A stretch of DNA of 64,000 bases. It comes from Myrica gale. Lineage: Eukaryota > Streptophyta > Magnoliopsida > Fagales > Myricaceae. The position numbers were made by a program, and so were the translations under genes. The DNA is taken from NCBI GenBank assembly GCA_963930655.1, contig OZ005601.1:13202001-13266000 (forward strand), in the 5' to 3' direction. Under the pieces are notes generated by a model. That model worked only from the letters and a program-made list of their open reading frames with translations. It did not search any database and was not told the origin of the DNA. Within the stretch, counting starts at the first letter, position 1. Each line of letters begins with the position of its first letter. Positions 11,555 through 21,138 of this stretch are shown here, in pieces.

Positions 11555-12062
11555 CCACAAGTACCGTTTTCTTTATTTTTTAGTTTTCTATATATCATGT
11601 TTTGTGATTTTTTTTTTTGTCTCTGGACTGGACATGTAAATCAACATGTTCTATGTAGCCGTAATTTGTATCTGCAGAAAACCCAGAAGTACTTATCTGG
11701 AAATATATATTTTTTTTCACAATGGAATTAAATTCTGTTCAATATAAATTGTTTCGAAATCGGTAAACACATGACATATCATCTAGGGACATGTTTGTTT
11801 GCCCAAAATTTTGGGGGCCCAAATTTTCCAACAAAACAAACATACTTCAAAATTTTTAACTTTTACACATACACTTCAAACTTTTCACAAACCCCAATAA
11901 ACTTTAACATTCAAAAGATTCCCAAAATTTTGAGAATATTCTCCAAAATTTCGGTAAACAAACATACCCCTAATTTGGTTGTAGCTTTTCAACTTTAGGA
12001 AGCTGAGAATGCTCAGAAGAATCTAAATGGTCATAAGATGGAGGGCCACATATCATATTTTG
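11555..12062 (+). pseudogene. eIF3b-like RRM fragment, copy B
   Basis: This copy starts in what corresponds to the intron of copy C ('tatatatcatgttttgtga', 'cagaaaacccagaagtact', 'atcggtaaacacatga') and continues into exon 2 at 11999 (EAENAQKNLNGHKMEG) before diverging at 'ggccacatatcata'. Exon 1 is missing. The intron carries a MITE absent from copy C. Sequence just after it (12050-12115) reappears near 21508-21565. Confidence 0.75.
11786..11969. mobile_element. Tourist/Harbinger-like MITE
   Basis: The ends GGGACATGTTTGTTTGCC and the complement of GGTAAACAAACATACCC form inverted repeats, with CTA directly on each side as a 3-bp duplication. The element interrupts a block that is continuous in eIF3b-like copy C, which defines it as an insertion. 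Confidence 0.65.
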
Positions 12063-12730
12063 GCTTTGAGCTTAAATAGTTGTAACACAGTTTACTTACA
12101 TTGTTTAGAACTGTGACTCTCATGGAGGGGGAGTTATTAGCTTAAAATGAAGTTTTACAGTTCTCGGTTTATTTTATGGACGATACAGCTATCATGATTT
12201 TTTTTCCCGTGTGCCTGGATAAATTCTATTTTGTTTGGATTAATAAAATTTGAAAGACATTTTTGTGTTTCTTATAAGATTGCTTTGTCCGTTATTTAAG
12301 TTTCAATTTATGTTGCTTTAGGTAGAAATTTAAACACTAATGAGTCTGCTTTGCATGCAATCTTATTCTTTAATGTCTTGGGATTTGGGCATTTGACTCT
12401 GTTTCTCTCTCTCTCTTTTCGCAAACCTACGGTTGGGTCTTAGGCACAGCGCATCTATAGCGAGGCTTCGAACCAGCTCACGTTCATCACAAACACACCT
12501 CGCACGTCTTTCCAATTAGGAAATTCTTGCGCGTGGGACCAAATAACGAAATCTTATCCCCTCTGTCTTTTCAACGAGAATTTAACAGTTTCAAGTATTA
12601 AGAAATCGCCAAATTCGTTCAAACATGGCGGTAACTGTACTGGTTTTTCGTGAGATGGAAATGAATCAGAGTCAAATGTCAACATCACTATATAGGCCTT
12701 TAAGGACCAGAGCCAAAACGATCAAAAGGG
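12063..12730. other. Upstream region of the ACD11-like gene
   Basis: This is the non-coding interval between copy B and the ACD11-like start. A pyrimidine run (ctctctctctct) lies near 12405-12420 and a TATA motif near 12688. Nothing else was recognised. Confidence 0.45.
12689..12696 (+). promoter_or_regulatory. TATA box of the ACD11-like gene
   Basis: The motif tatatagg lies 42 bp before the start codon at 12731. With transcription starting ~30 bp after the TATA, the leader would be only about 10-15 nt. Alternatively a start further upstream is used. Confidence 0.45.
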
Positions 12731-13369
12731 ATGGAAGGGAAAAATCTGAAGGACGCTACAATGACACCACTCGCGGCCGTGGCTAAGGCCTTCGAGGAGA
12801 TGGCCAAGCTATTGAAATCGAGGAAGGAAGATCAGCAGCTCCGCTTGGACACCTTCTGCGAGGCCTGCTCTTTGTTCTCCGTCTTTTTTGGATGCCTTGG
12901 TCTCGCTTTCAAGTTCGCCGAGTCGGAATGTCTCTCAATGATACGTGATCTTGAGGAAGGATCAAAGATGTACAAAACTTTACAAGATATAATCAATGCC
13001 GATGTTGCAAACAAGAGAGTAAAGACACAAGGAAGCCATTCGCACAATTTACGACGAGTTAGACATGGTCTTGACCTCATCAGAGTTTTATTTGAACAAT
13101 TCGCGTCAACTGAAGAACACCACTCTTTAAAGGAAGCAGCTTCAAGAGCTTATCGGCAAGTTTGTGCACCATACCACTGCTGGTCACTGAGGACAGCGGT
13201 TGCCGCTGGAATGTGTACTCTTCCATCATGGGAAAAATTTCTGGTCAAGCTCAAGGAAACTGATTCGTCAGCAGAGAAGAAAATGAGAAGGTATATCAGT
13301 GCTGCGGATACAGTAATAGAGTACATTGACAACCTGTACCTCTCCATGAATATCAGCTTGGACTGGTGA
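12731..13369 (+). CDS. ACD11-like glycolipid/sphingolipid transfer protein (GLTP domain)
   Basis: This single uninterrupted frame encodes 212 aa, close to Arabidopsis ACD11 in length and sequence. Matching stretches include 'ACSLFSVFFGCLGLAFKFAE' (45-64), 'GSHSHNLRRVRHGLD' (101-115), 'VCAPYHCWSLRTAV' (144-157) and 'YIDNLYLSMNISLDW' at the end. ACD11 is a cytosolic carrier of ceramide-1-phosphate and phytoceramide-1-phosphate whose loss triggers cell death. By alignment, D73, R109 and H149 occupy the phosphate headgroup positions, so lipid binding is probably kept. No intron is present; relatives generally have introns, as far as I recall. A short A-rich run lies at ~13510-13528. It may therefore be a retrocopy or a naturally intronless paralogue. 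Confidence 0.9.
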   Translation: MEGKNLKDATMTPLAAVAKAFEEMAKLLKSRKEDQQLRLDTFCEACSLFSVFFGCLGLAFKFAESECLSMIRDLEEGSKMYKTLQDIINADVANKRVKTQGSHSHNLRRVRHGLDLIRVLFEQFASTEEHHSLKEAASRAYRQVCAPYHCWSLRTAVAAGMCTLPSWEKFLVKLKETDSSAEKKMRRYISAADTVIEYIDNLYLSMNISLDW

Positions 13370-13399
13370 CTTCAAATTGGCTGATACATCATAAATGCA

Positions 13400-15180
13400 G
13401 CGAACTCTTGGTCAATGAGCAAGGACGCCTTTCATGCATCATGCTGTTCGCAGATCGTATTAGCGAAAAATATTGCTGGAGCCTCTTTAAAGCTTTCTTC
13501 TAAAGATAAAAAAGAAATAAAAAAAAACATTTCTAATTCTCCTTTTTCAACTCTGAAGTTTGAAGAGTTCTACCCAACAACGTTTATTCATGGATTATGA
13601 AAGCTGTTGATCTGTCGGTTGCACGTTGTCTCTAAGCATGGATAAATACAATGGAACAATTTTTTTTTGTGCTCAGTTTCTTTTCTCCCGTAGACTGGTT
13701 GGCATGTAGCCTTTTGGGTTGTCTAATAGCTATCAATCAGAAAGCTCCATTTTATAACCTCAAACCTGAAAAGAAGTTATATTAGGTAGTAATCCTTTTG
13801 AAACCAGCCAAAAACCTTGAAACCTAAGGGCCCTGACCCCCCCCCCCCCCCTCCTGAAGCGTATCTAATTACCTGGTTACTTTAATTGACTTTTTGTGCA
13901 GGCATTGAGTTTTGGTATTTAGCCTCTAAGTCTTGACTTATTTTAACAATTTTCAAATTGATGATAGATGTCATGAGTTTGTAATTTTTGTCGAAAAAGT
14001 TCTCTTAAAATTTCATTCTCATTTTTTTTTTCCAAAAAAACCCCTAAAAAAGGGCCTTAAAACCACTAGGGTGATCTTCCCATCATGGTGTAATAGTCTA
14101 TCAGTTTTTTTTTGTTTGGGCCCAATTAGTGGCCAATGTGGGCCACAGTTTCCGCCGAAGTTCCAGATCTGGGTATGGGCCTTGTCTTACTCATTAAGCC
14201 TCTTAAACTAGGTCCTAATTTTTGGTCTTTAATTTGGATTAAAAACAGGGCCTTTCGGTATAAGGTTCCAAATCCTTGGGTTTTTGTCATACTCTTAACC
14301 ATCAAACATACATCTGACCATATCCTCCCAAGGAATGCATTAAACACGAAGAAACAAGCACAAATCATCAAACAAAACCACCCCTTTGAAGAGTCATCAG
14401 CCATTGACATCTAAGACCTCTAAACTTCTAGATTCAGCCATGCATGCATTTTCTTTGAACAAACTCATGAATATTGCATAGAACAGAACCGATAGACATG
14501 TCCAGCGGAGTTTTTATCATTTTTAAAACTCATTTTCTCATCACCAAGCATATAGCACCGGCCATGTCATTTCCACTCAAAGTAACTAGTTTTTCACCCT
14601 TACCTTGTCTTTTGGTGGCTCTTTCTCTAGAGATCTTCACCTAAAGCGAAAATGGAAGAGTTAAGAGCTAGAACTAGAGGTTTTGAAGAGGAAAATGAAA
14701 AGAAAATGAAGGAAAATTCTTAGCCGAGTAGAGGCCAAAGGATTTATCTTCTTCTTCCTTCTCTCTTTCTATTTCTCTCTCTAACTGGCACATAAGGTTC
14801 AATCGTGCCCCCCCTTTCTCTCTCTTCTCTCTTTTATTAACTTAATTAACTAAGATTTAAATCTAGGGTTAGGGCCAGGTGTCTTAGTTTTAAATGATTA
14901 CATCTAAAATCTAACTTTAAGAAGGAAGAATGGGGATGGGGCGCAATGGGCGTCATGGGCAGTCGTTGCCACTTTTTTTTTTTGCTAAGAAAAGCGGTCC
15001 TTGCCACTTGTTATAAAAGGTCAACGTAAGCCCTTAATTAGCACTCTTAAAGTGGCCGGCCACTTTATAGACTAATGGGCTCAACCAAGCCTACCCTCCC
15101 TTCAAGAAATCAAGCCTAAGTCCATTAATAGCCCCATAATGGGGTCAAATGGCGGGTTAAAACTAGGCCCATGCTAGTTC
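13400..15180. other. Non-coding interval, possibly a degraded LTR element
   Basis: The interval contains a C-run (13837-13850), 'taaaccactagggtg', 'gggcccaattagtgg' and pyrimidine-rich blocks (14745-14830). These recall the style of the long Gypsy-type LTR at 17.5-21.1 kb in the opposite orientation, but no ends or target duplication were found. Open frames at 14126-14414 occur on both strands and carry no domain. Confidence 0.3.
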
Positions 15181-15191
15181 TTTTCTTTTAA

Positions 15192-15312
15192 TTGTCAGCG
15201 AGCTGATAGCTGGATTGGCACCCCTCTTCTTAGGGAGGGCTCGATCCCGGGGTCGACCCCCGCTAGATGCAGGCTTAGTCTGCTCCCCATCCCCATTGCC
15301 TAGAAATTTTTT
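15192..15312 (+). mobile_element. tRNA-derived SINE
   Basis: The body has an A-box-like 'tgatagctggattggc' and a B-box-like 'gggtcgacccc', and ends in a T-run after 'cctagaaa'. It is flanked by direct repeats of 'ttttcttttaa' (15181-15191 and ~15312-15322). Box spacing and the terminal run fit a plant SINE. The box sequences are too diverged for a functional tRNA gene. Confidence 0.65.
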
Positions 15313-16380
15313 TTTTCTTTTAACTAATTTTCGAAATTAATAATAAGGCCTCTAAATCGTTTAGGGAGATTACTAGAACACTTAATAAAAGAAAAGTCAT
15401 AAAATTTCCTAGAGAAAAGCGTATGAAATTTTCGGCTATAGCTTAAGAATGGAAAAATAATTGCTAATTAAACTCACCAACGACACAATTTCTCTTATTA
15501 GCAATTTAATCACAAAAAAGAAATCAATGAAATTAAGGAAAAAAGGGCAAGCAAGGATATTCTCAGTGAGCTTTCACATAAAGAAAATCTACCACAGATA
15601 AGTTAACCTTACTGTTTGTTTATCTTGAGGACTGTTTTGCAACATTCAAATATTACGAGGACTCATGACACATTTAAGTGGGCAAATTTATTTGGAAAAA
15701 AATTATAAAATTATGATAAAATTATAAATATTTAAGTGATATTAAAATTGTATTAATATGCTTGCATAAATTATTAGAAGATATTGATGTTTATAAAAAA
15801 GTAATAAAATATGTATTTTTTAAAAATTAATTATAAAAATAAACCTAAAAATCTAAAAAAATTGATGTAAAGGAACGTAACCTTATTTGTTATCAGCACA
15901 AAACCAGGGTGATGTTCGTTTTGAAGGTTTTTGTAGGATTTGGAGAGTTTTGTGAATTTTTATGTGTTGTTAAAGTTGTATTGGTGTTTGTGTAGAGATT
16001 GATGATGTGTAAAAAAGTGATGATGATGTTTAAAGTTATTTATTTATTTATTATATTTTATTAAAACTTGATTTTTTAAAGGTTAAAAAGAAGAAAAAAA
16101 ATAAAAAAATAGTCTGCATCGTCGAAGACAAGCTGCTGCCATGCGCAGCAGCTTGTCGGAAGGGATAACCTAAAAAAAAAACAGAAAAAGGCGTTAGACG
16201 GTGGGCCAGCCTATGTCGATGTGGATTCTAATTATGCCGAACAAAATGCTTACTTCAACGCGAATCCTGCAAAACCGATGAAATCGAACCTGCTCCAGAT
16301 AATGATTTTCAAATTTTTCTTTTTAAAAAGTGCTCGAAACCGCAGTAAATACGGTTAACCAAAAAGAAGCTAAAACCTAG
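15313..16380. other. AT-rich repeat region before eIF3b-like copy C
   Basis: The interval includes the block 'aaaattataaatatttaagtgat...' (15700-15880), which resembles 45110-45300, and a MITE-like part from 15905 ('gggtgatgttcgttttgaagg'). A short GC-rich inverted repeat 'gacaagctgctgcc/gcagcagcttgtc' sits at 16128-16157. No gene was recognised. Confidence 0.4.
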
Positions 16381-16542
16381 GCTATTACACCGAACCAAGT
16401 AAAAAGGACCAAAAAAAGAAGAAGAACGGGATAATTCTTGCATCCAGATTAAGGAGAGACGGCTGTAACTTGACATACCAATCGATTCGACAGCAAATTT
16501 CTGAAATCAAAATCCAAAGGCCTATTTCCCTCTTCTTCTTCC

Positions 16543-17332
16543 ATGGAAAGCTGCGAAGCCAAAGAGGCCGAGCAACTCGGCCTCGAACTCTCCTCACTTA
16601 GGTTAGACTCCGCGCACACGACTCTCCGCAACGAAGACACCGACAAAGATGAAGAAAATAGCTATGATTGGCTGCTCGGAACCAGTCTCTTCAATAGCGT
16701 TGTCGTCGTGGAAAATCTTCCAGCAATCAGAGGGGGCAGCATCGAAAAGCTTGAATTCTGGGTCCAGAGGAATTGTGGCAAGTACGGCGATATTAAGAAA
16801 GACGGGGTTTCGATGCCTGTTAATCCGCAAACCCAGGAGACTTTAGGCTATTGCTTCGTCGAGTATAACACTCGCAAAGTACTGTTTTCTTTATATTTTT
16901 TTTTTACTTTTCTATATATCATGTTTTGTGATTTTTTGTCTCTGGATTGGACACCCAACCAACTGGTATTTTCAAATCTTGCGTAAGTGACATGTAAAAC
17001 AACATGCTCTATGTAGCACTAATTTGTATATGCAGAAAACCCAGAAGTACTTATCTGAAAAAAAAAATTTGCAGAAATAATTAAGGTCCATCAGCCTAGT
17101 TTTTGGATGTTCAAATTTTAAATTGTTTTTTTCACCGTGGAATTAAGTTCTGTTCAATATAATTCTATTTAAATCGGTAAACACATGAGGTGTCTAATTT
17201 GTTTGTGGCTTTTCAACTTAGGAAGCTGAGAATGCTCAGAAGAATCTAAATGGTCATAAGATGGAGGGCTGCATATTGTCAGCCTACTTATATGATGAAT
17301 TTGACAGAAGTACGAAAGGTCTTCACGAGTGA
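16543..17332 (+). CDS. Truncated eIF3b-like protein (N-terminal region plus RRM), copy C
   Basis: Exons 16543-16878 and 17222-17332 join in phase 0 (donor AAA|GTACTG, acceptor TTAG|GAAGCT) to give 148 aa. Residues 51-135 align with the RRM of translation initiation factor eIF3b: 'NSVVVVENLP' (RNP2 region), 'GYCFVEYNT' (RNP1 region, 102-110), then 'EAENAQKNLNGHKMEG'. In eIF3b this RRM contacts eIF3a and eIF3j, and the full plant protein is around 700 aa. The WD-like beta-propeller and C terminus are absent because a TGA follows 'STKGLHE'. The frame is intact where copies A and B are broken. It may be a shortened duplicate that is still expressed, or a recently dead one. Confidence 0.65.
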
Positions 17333-18370
17333 ACCTCTCCGGAAACTGCACGACTTACTGCTGGGTAATTGTCTCAATTGATTCTTTTGGCGGTTTCCTA
17401 TATTCATTACGTTAAAGTTTGTGTAAATGTAATATTAACAAGCCTCTTCTCTTGTTCAATTTGAGCAACAAACATGTTCTATTGTGATCTGTTACATGAA
17501 TCCTGTCCATTTTTGTGATACCCTTCCTTAAATTTCTCTAAATTTCCTTAAGTTTCCATAAATTTCTCAATTTCTCTAATTTCGTTAATTTCTCGTACTT
17601 AGCCAATTATTGATTTTGATCGTGATCGTTTCTATTTTTCGGTTTCCATGAATTCTTCCATAATCTTGCTAATATCTTAGTATTCCTATTTCTTGATTTA
17701 AACATGTGATATTCTACCTAAGTCCATTTCATTGGCTCATGTTTAACATTTTATAAGTGTTAAAATTTGATTCTTGACACATGACTCATTTCGGCTCTAA
17801 TTGCCCTAAAGGATTTGGGCATGTTCTCTTTCCCTTTTCATTCTCTTGTTTACCTCTAAACTTCTATTTAGTGTCTTACCTCTAAAATTTTATTTAGTAT
17901 CAATTTTGAATTCTCCATCACTAATCTCGATTTATTTCTTGACTAATTACCTATTCCCTTTTTCTAACATATGCATTGATTAACTTTGTAACTTAGCTAA
18001 TTATTTTGTTAACCTAAGTCTACTTTGATGTCATGTTGGTCCCACTCTCTCTGTCCTTGCTAGGGCACACGGCACACACATGAAAATCTTGGCTTTGTCT
18101 TGTTCTCTTTGTCTTTTTCCCTTGTCCCATGTTGTTGGCCTTTGTTGCATGAATAGTGAGATGCAAAATTGGACCAACCGGCCATGCTTGCTTATAATCA
18201 CAATTGATGTGATTTTGAGATGACCTTAGCTTGTGTAAGTATCCCAAATGATTACCTAGGGAATGAGAAGTGTGCCATTTGTCACCAACAGCTATGGTGC
18301 CGCCCAAGCCACCCAATCAAGGGATTTGCTTGTGGCAGCCACATTTTGACCAAATGATGGCAAGGTTGGC

Positions 18371-18378
18371 TATAAAAG
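18371..18378 (+). promoter_or_regulatory. TATA box within the long LTR
   Basis: 'ggctataaaagcc' is followed about 30 bp later by 'cttcacaccaaca', a plausible transcription start. It would mark the U3/R boundary ~0.86 kb into the LTR. Confidence 0.5.
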
Positions 18379-20328
18379 CCAGCCCTTGCCATGCATTCTT
18401 CACACCAACAACTAGCCTCTTAAGCTTGAGAGTGAGAGTGAGAGTGAGTTGAGAACATTCGGCCAAGAGGGAAAGAAAGGAGAGGAAGAAAGGAGAAGAA
18501 AGAAGGAATGAGAGAAAGAAGAAGAGAAGGACTGTGGGAAGACATTCCATGCCAAGGTAATTTGGCAAAGGGGATTTCGGCCAAGGCCTTGAACACCCCC
18601 TTGCACCACCCCTTTTCTACTTCCTCATCTCCATTTCCACTTCTTCTTAGCCCTAGTTCAGTGTCATTAACCAATAGGTCTTGTGTTAATAGGAGAACTT
18701 CAAGAGCTACCCGAGATCACCAAGGTAAGGGTTTAGGTTCTTGAGTTTTGTGGAGGTTGGATAACATGTTCTCTTGTGTTGAAATGCTCATACATATTTT
18801 TGTGCATTAAGTTATGATTCAATGATGAACATGTTAAGGTTATGTGGTTTTAAAGTTTTGCACAAAGAAAGATTCATGATGTATAGACACCTTGCATGTT
18901 AAGGCTTATGGTGTTGCATGTTGCATTCTTGATTTATGTCATGCATACGTGTTATGAAATATGAAGTATCAATGAGAATGATGATGGCCAAGAGGCTTTA
19001 AAGTATCCCTGATCAAGAGAAGGTCAAATGGGGCCAAAGAAAGGAGTCATGGGCTCAAGGAAAAAGATTATGAAGGATGAAAGCATGGAAAAGATGCATT
19101 TTTGCATGTTTCTTAACGATGTTGCAAAAGATCTCGTTTGCCTTTAAGCTTCTTGAAGAATCCATATGTTATGTACTCTATGATTTCCTTGATGTTGTTA
19201 GACTAAAATTATTTTTGGTCTAAGGTTTCAAAAAGCTTAAGATTGATTAAAAGCATGAACACCCATCTAGGGCACCTAGGCAAAAACATAGGTGCTGCCA
19301 AAATCGACCCTAACCTATAGGTTGTATTTTTGCACGAAAATTTTCAGATATCATTGTTGTCAAATATTATGGTCCCTGTAAAAATTTCAGCCCAAAATGA
19401 TGAAGGAAAAGGTCTAAAATGCCCCTGGAGGTCTCTGAGGGCAGATTCGACATTTTGCCTAATTCGTTAGGGTAAAAGGGTCCAAAATGAGAAAATGATT
19501 ACATGGTTGGATAGAGCACGAAAAATTGATGGGGGAGCCCAAATTTGAGTTCAAACCAAGTTGAAACAAGGGCCCAAATCACAAGGCCCGTTTGAAGCCT
19601 AAATGGATTTTAGGCCCAATAGCCCTAAAATAGCAAGACTCATAACACTTCTGGAATAGACCCAGCAGGGTCTAAGGAGGCCCAATAGGCCTTCAATGGA
19701 GTTTAGTGTATAACATCGTACTAGTTATTATCATGGTTGTTTCAATTGTCAATGATCATTCTTTAAGCGTGTTATGCTTCTTTCAAGTTCATTGTAAATT
19801 AGTGTGCATTATTTGGATGATATGTTGCATGTATACCTTAATGCTTGGACATGAGATGACATTCATAAGAGGAAAAACAAATGTGAGGAACCCCTAAGCC
19901 TGCGAGGTGATTTCCCGAATGGTAGTGACGGTACCGGGCACTTAGGAGATGTGCAACCCACCACTACAGGGAGTGGGTGGGTTCCTTTATGAACGCTAAG
20001 ACGTAATGTTAAGATAAGGGTCCTGCTGCTGGAAGCACGGGACAGTCCCATAGAAGGGTAGGGGACGCACAACCCGACTCTGGGGGTGAACATAGCAGAC
20101 ACCGGGAACTCCTCAGGAACCAATGATGGTGTGATGCATTGCATACTTCAGATTGTCTGTGCTTATACTTATTGTCCTGAAAGTTTGTTCTACATCATGC
20201 TTTGATGAATTATATGCACTGTATTTGTTTGATCATGCTTTCCCCACCCCCACCTTACTGAGTCAATAGGACTCACCCCTTCTCTCTTATGTTGTTTTTG
20301 CAATACTTGGCGACTTGGGTATTGAAGA

Positions 20329-20700
20329 ATGAAGCTATTCGAGGAAGAGTTGACCTACGATTTCCACCCCTATGTTCTGGTGCTCAAGATTCGGACGTGG
20401 GTCTCGGATTCCCTTGGAGTATCAGTGGAGCATGAGGCCCACTGGTTCTTCAGGGAGACCCAACCCCCATCTCATGTACCCCCACCCCATGCACCCCAAT
20501 CCCCTGTGTCCCTACCATTCCCTGTACCCCCACTATCTTCATCATCCTCGTTACCCCGATTTGAGGATTTTGGGTTACCAGATGTACCGCCTGAGTGGCT
20601 GAGGCTCGATTATGTTCCTTCCCCACTGACAGAAGATAGTAGTGCATTTCCAAGGTCTGAGCTTATAGATCTTTCATCGGACTCGGACGAGGAGGTTTAA
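20329..20700 (+). CDS. Open frame of unknown function inside the LTR
   Basis: This frame encodes 123 aa, starting MKLFEEELTYDFHPYVLV. It has a proline/serine-rich middle (residues ~45-80) and an acidic end 'IDLSSDSDEEV'. No gag, pol or other domain was recognised. It lies in the U5-side half of the LTR, so it could equally be chance. Translation of such LTR frames is unproven. Confidence 0.3.
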   Translation: MKLFEEELTYDFHPYVLVLKIRTWVSDSLGVSVEHEAHWFFRETQPPSHVPPPHAPQSPVSLPFPVPPLSSSSSLPRFEDFGLPDVPPEWLRLDYVPSPLTEDSSAFPRSELIDLSSDSDEEV

Positions 20701-21138
20701 CATCCTTTTTAGGCTTGTTAGAATGTTTTCTCTAGAGTTTTTTCCTGTGTATCAGGAAGTTTCTGAACTTGTAGCCTTTTTGTAGTCACGGGAGGATGTA
20801 GCTCAACTTTTAAAGTTGTCCTTATTATGTCAGGTTTTCAATCTCCTTTGTGATGCTTTTCTCATCTTTTATCTCAAGCTTCATATTTCTACTCATAAGC
20901 TTATGATCCGACACTTTTGACTTATTCGGATTTTATTTCTAACCTTTTGTAAAACGTAGAGTTTTTACCTTATGACCATTTTTCCAACTTCTCATTACGA
21001 TTTATACGCTTTCCGCTAAGTTTCTTGATAAATCGACTAAGACTCATTACGACATAAGTGCCATAATCTCCGCCTATGTGCATACCATTACTATAGGTGA
21101 GCCTAGGGGGTAAGAATGAGCACGGAACGTAACAATTT

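Larger units (their letters stand above)
17514..21134 (+). mobile_element. Long solo LTR (3.6 kb), probably Ty3/Gypsy
   Basis: The element starts TGTGATACCC and ends ...GGAACGTAACA, so the termini are TG...CA with complementary first and last bases. 'attt' stands directly on both sides (17510-17513 and 21135-21138), consistent with a 4-5 bp duplication. No internal second copy of the start or end was seen, and no primer-binding site or pol sequence, so it is best explained as a solo LTR left by recombination. Features inside: a TATA box at 18371, a purine-rich leader at 18425-18540, a possible splice donor 'ccaag|gtaaggg' near 18724, and an open frame at 20329-20700. Confidence 0.65.

Noticed and set aside
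14126-14414. Sense and antisense open frames of ~92 codons
   Set aside because: The two mirror each other, show no domain, and lie in repeat-like DNA.
15192-15312. Possible tRNA gene from B-box-like sequence
   Set aside because: No cloverleaf can be drawn, the A and B boxes are diverged, and the flanking duplications and terminal run fit a SINE.
18317-18744. Several serine/leucine or arginine/glutamate-rich frames
   Set aside because: They come from the purine-rich leader of the long LTR read in different frames.
19863-20144. 93-codon minus-strand frame in the long LTR
   Set aside because: It is antisense within the LTR and has no domain. The sequence is typical non-coding LTR.
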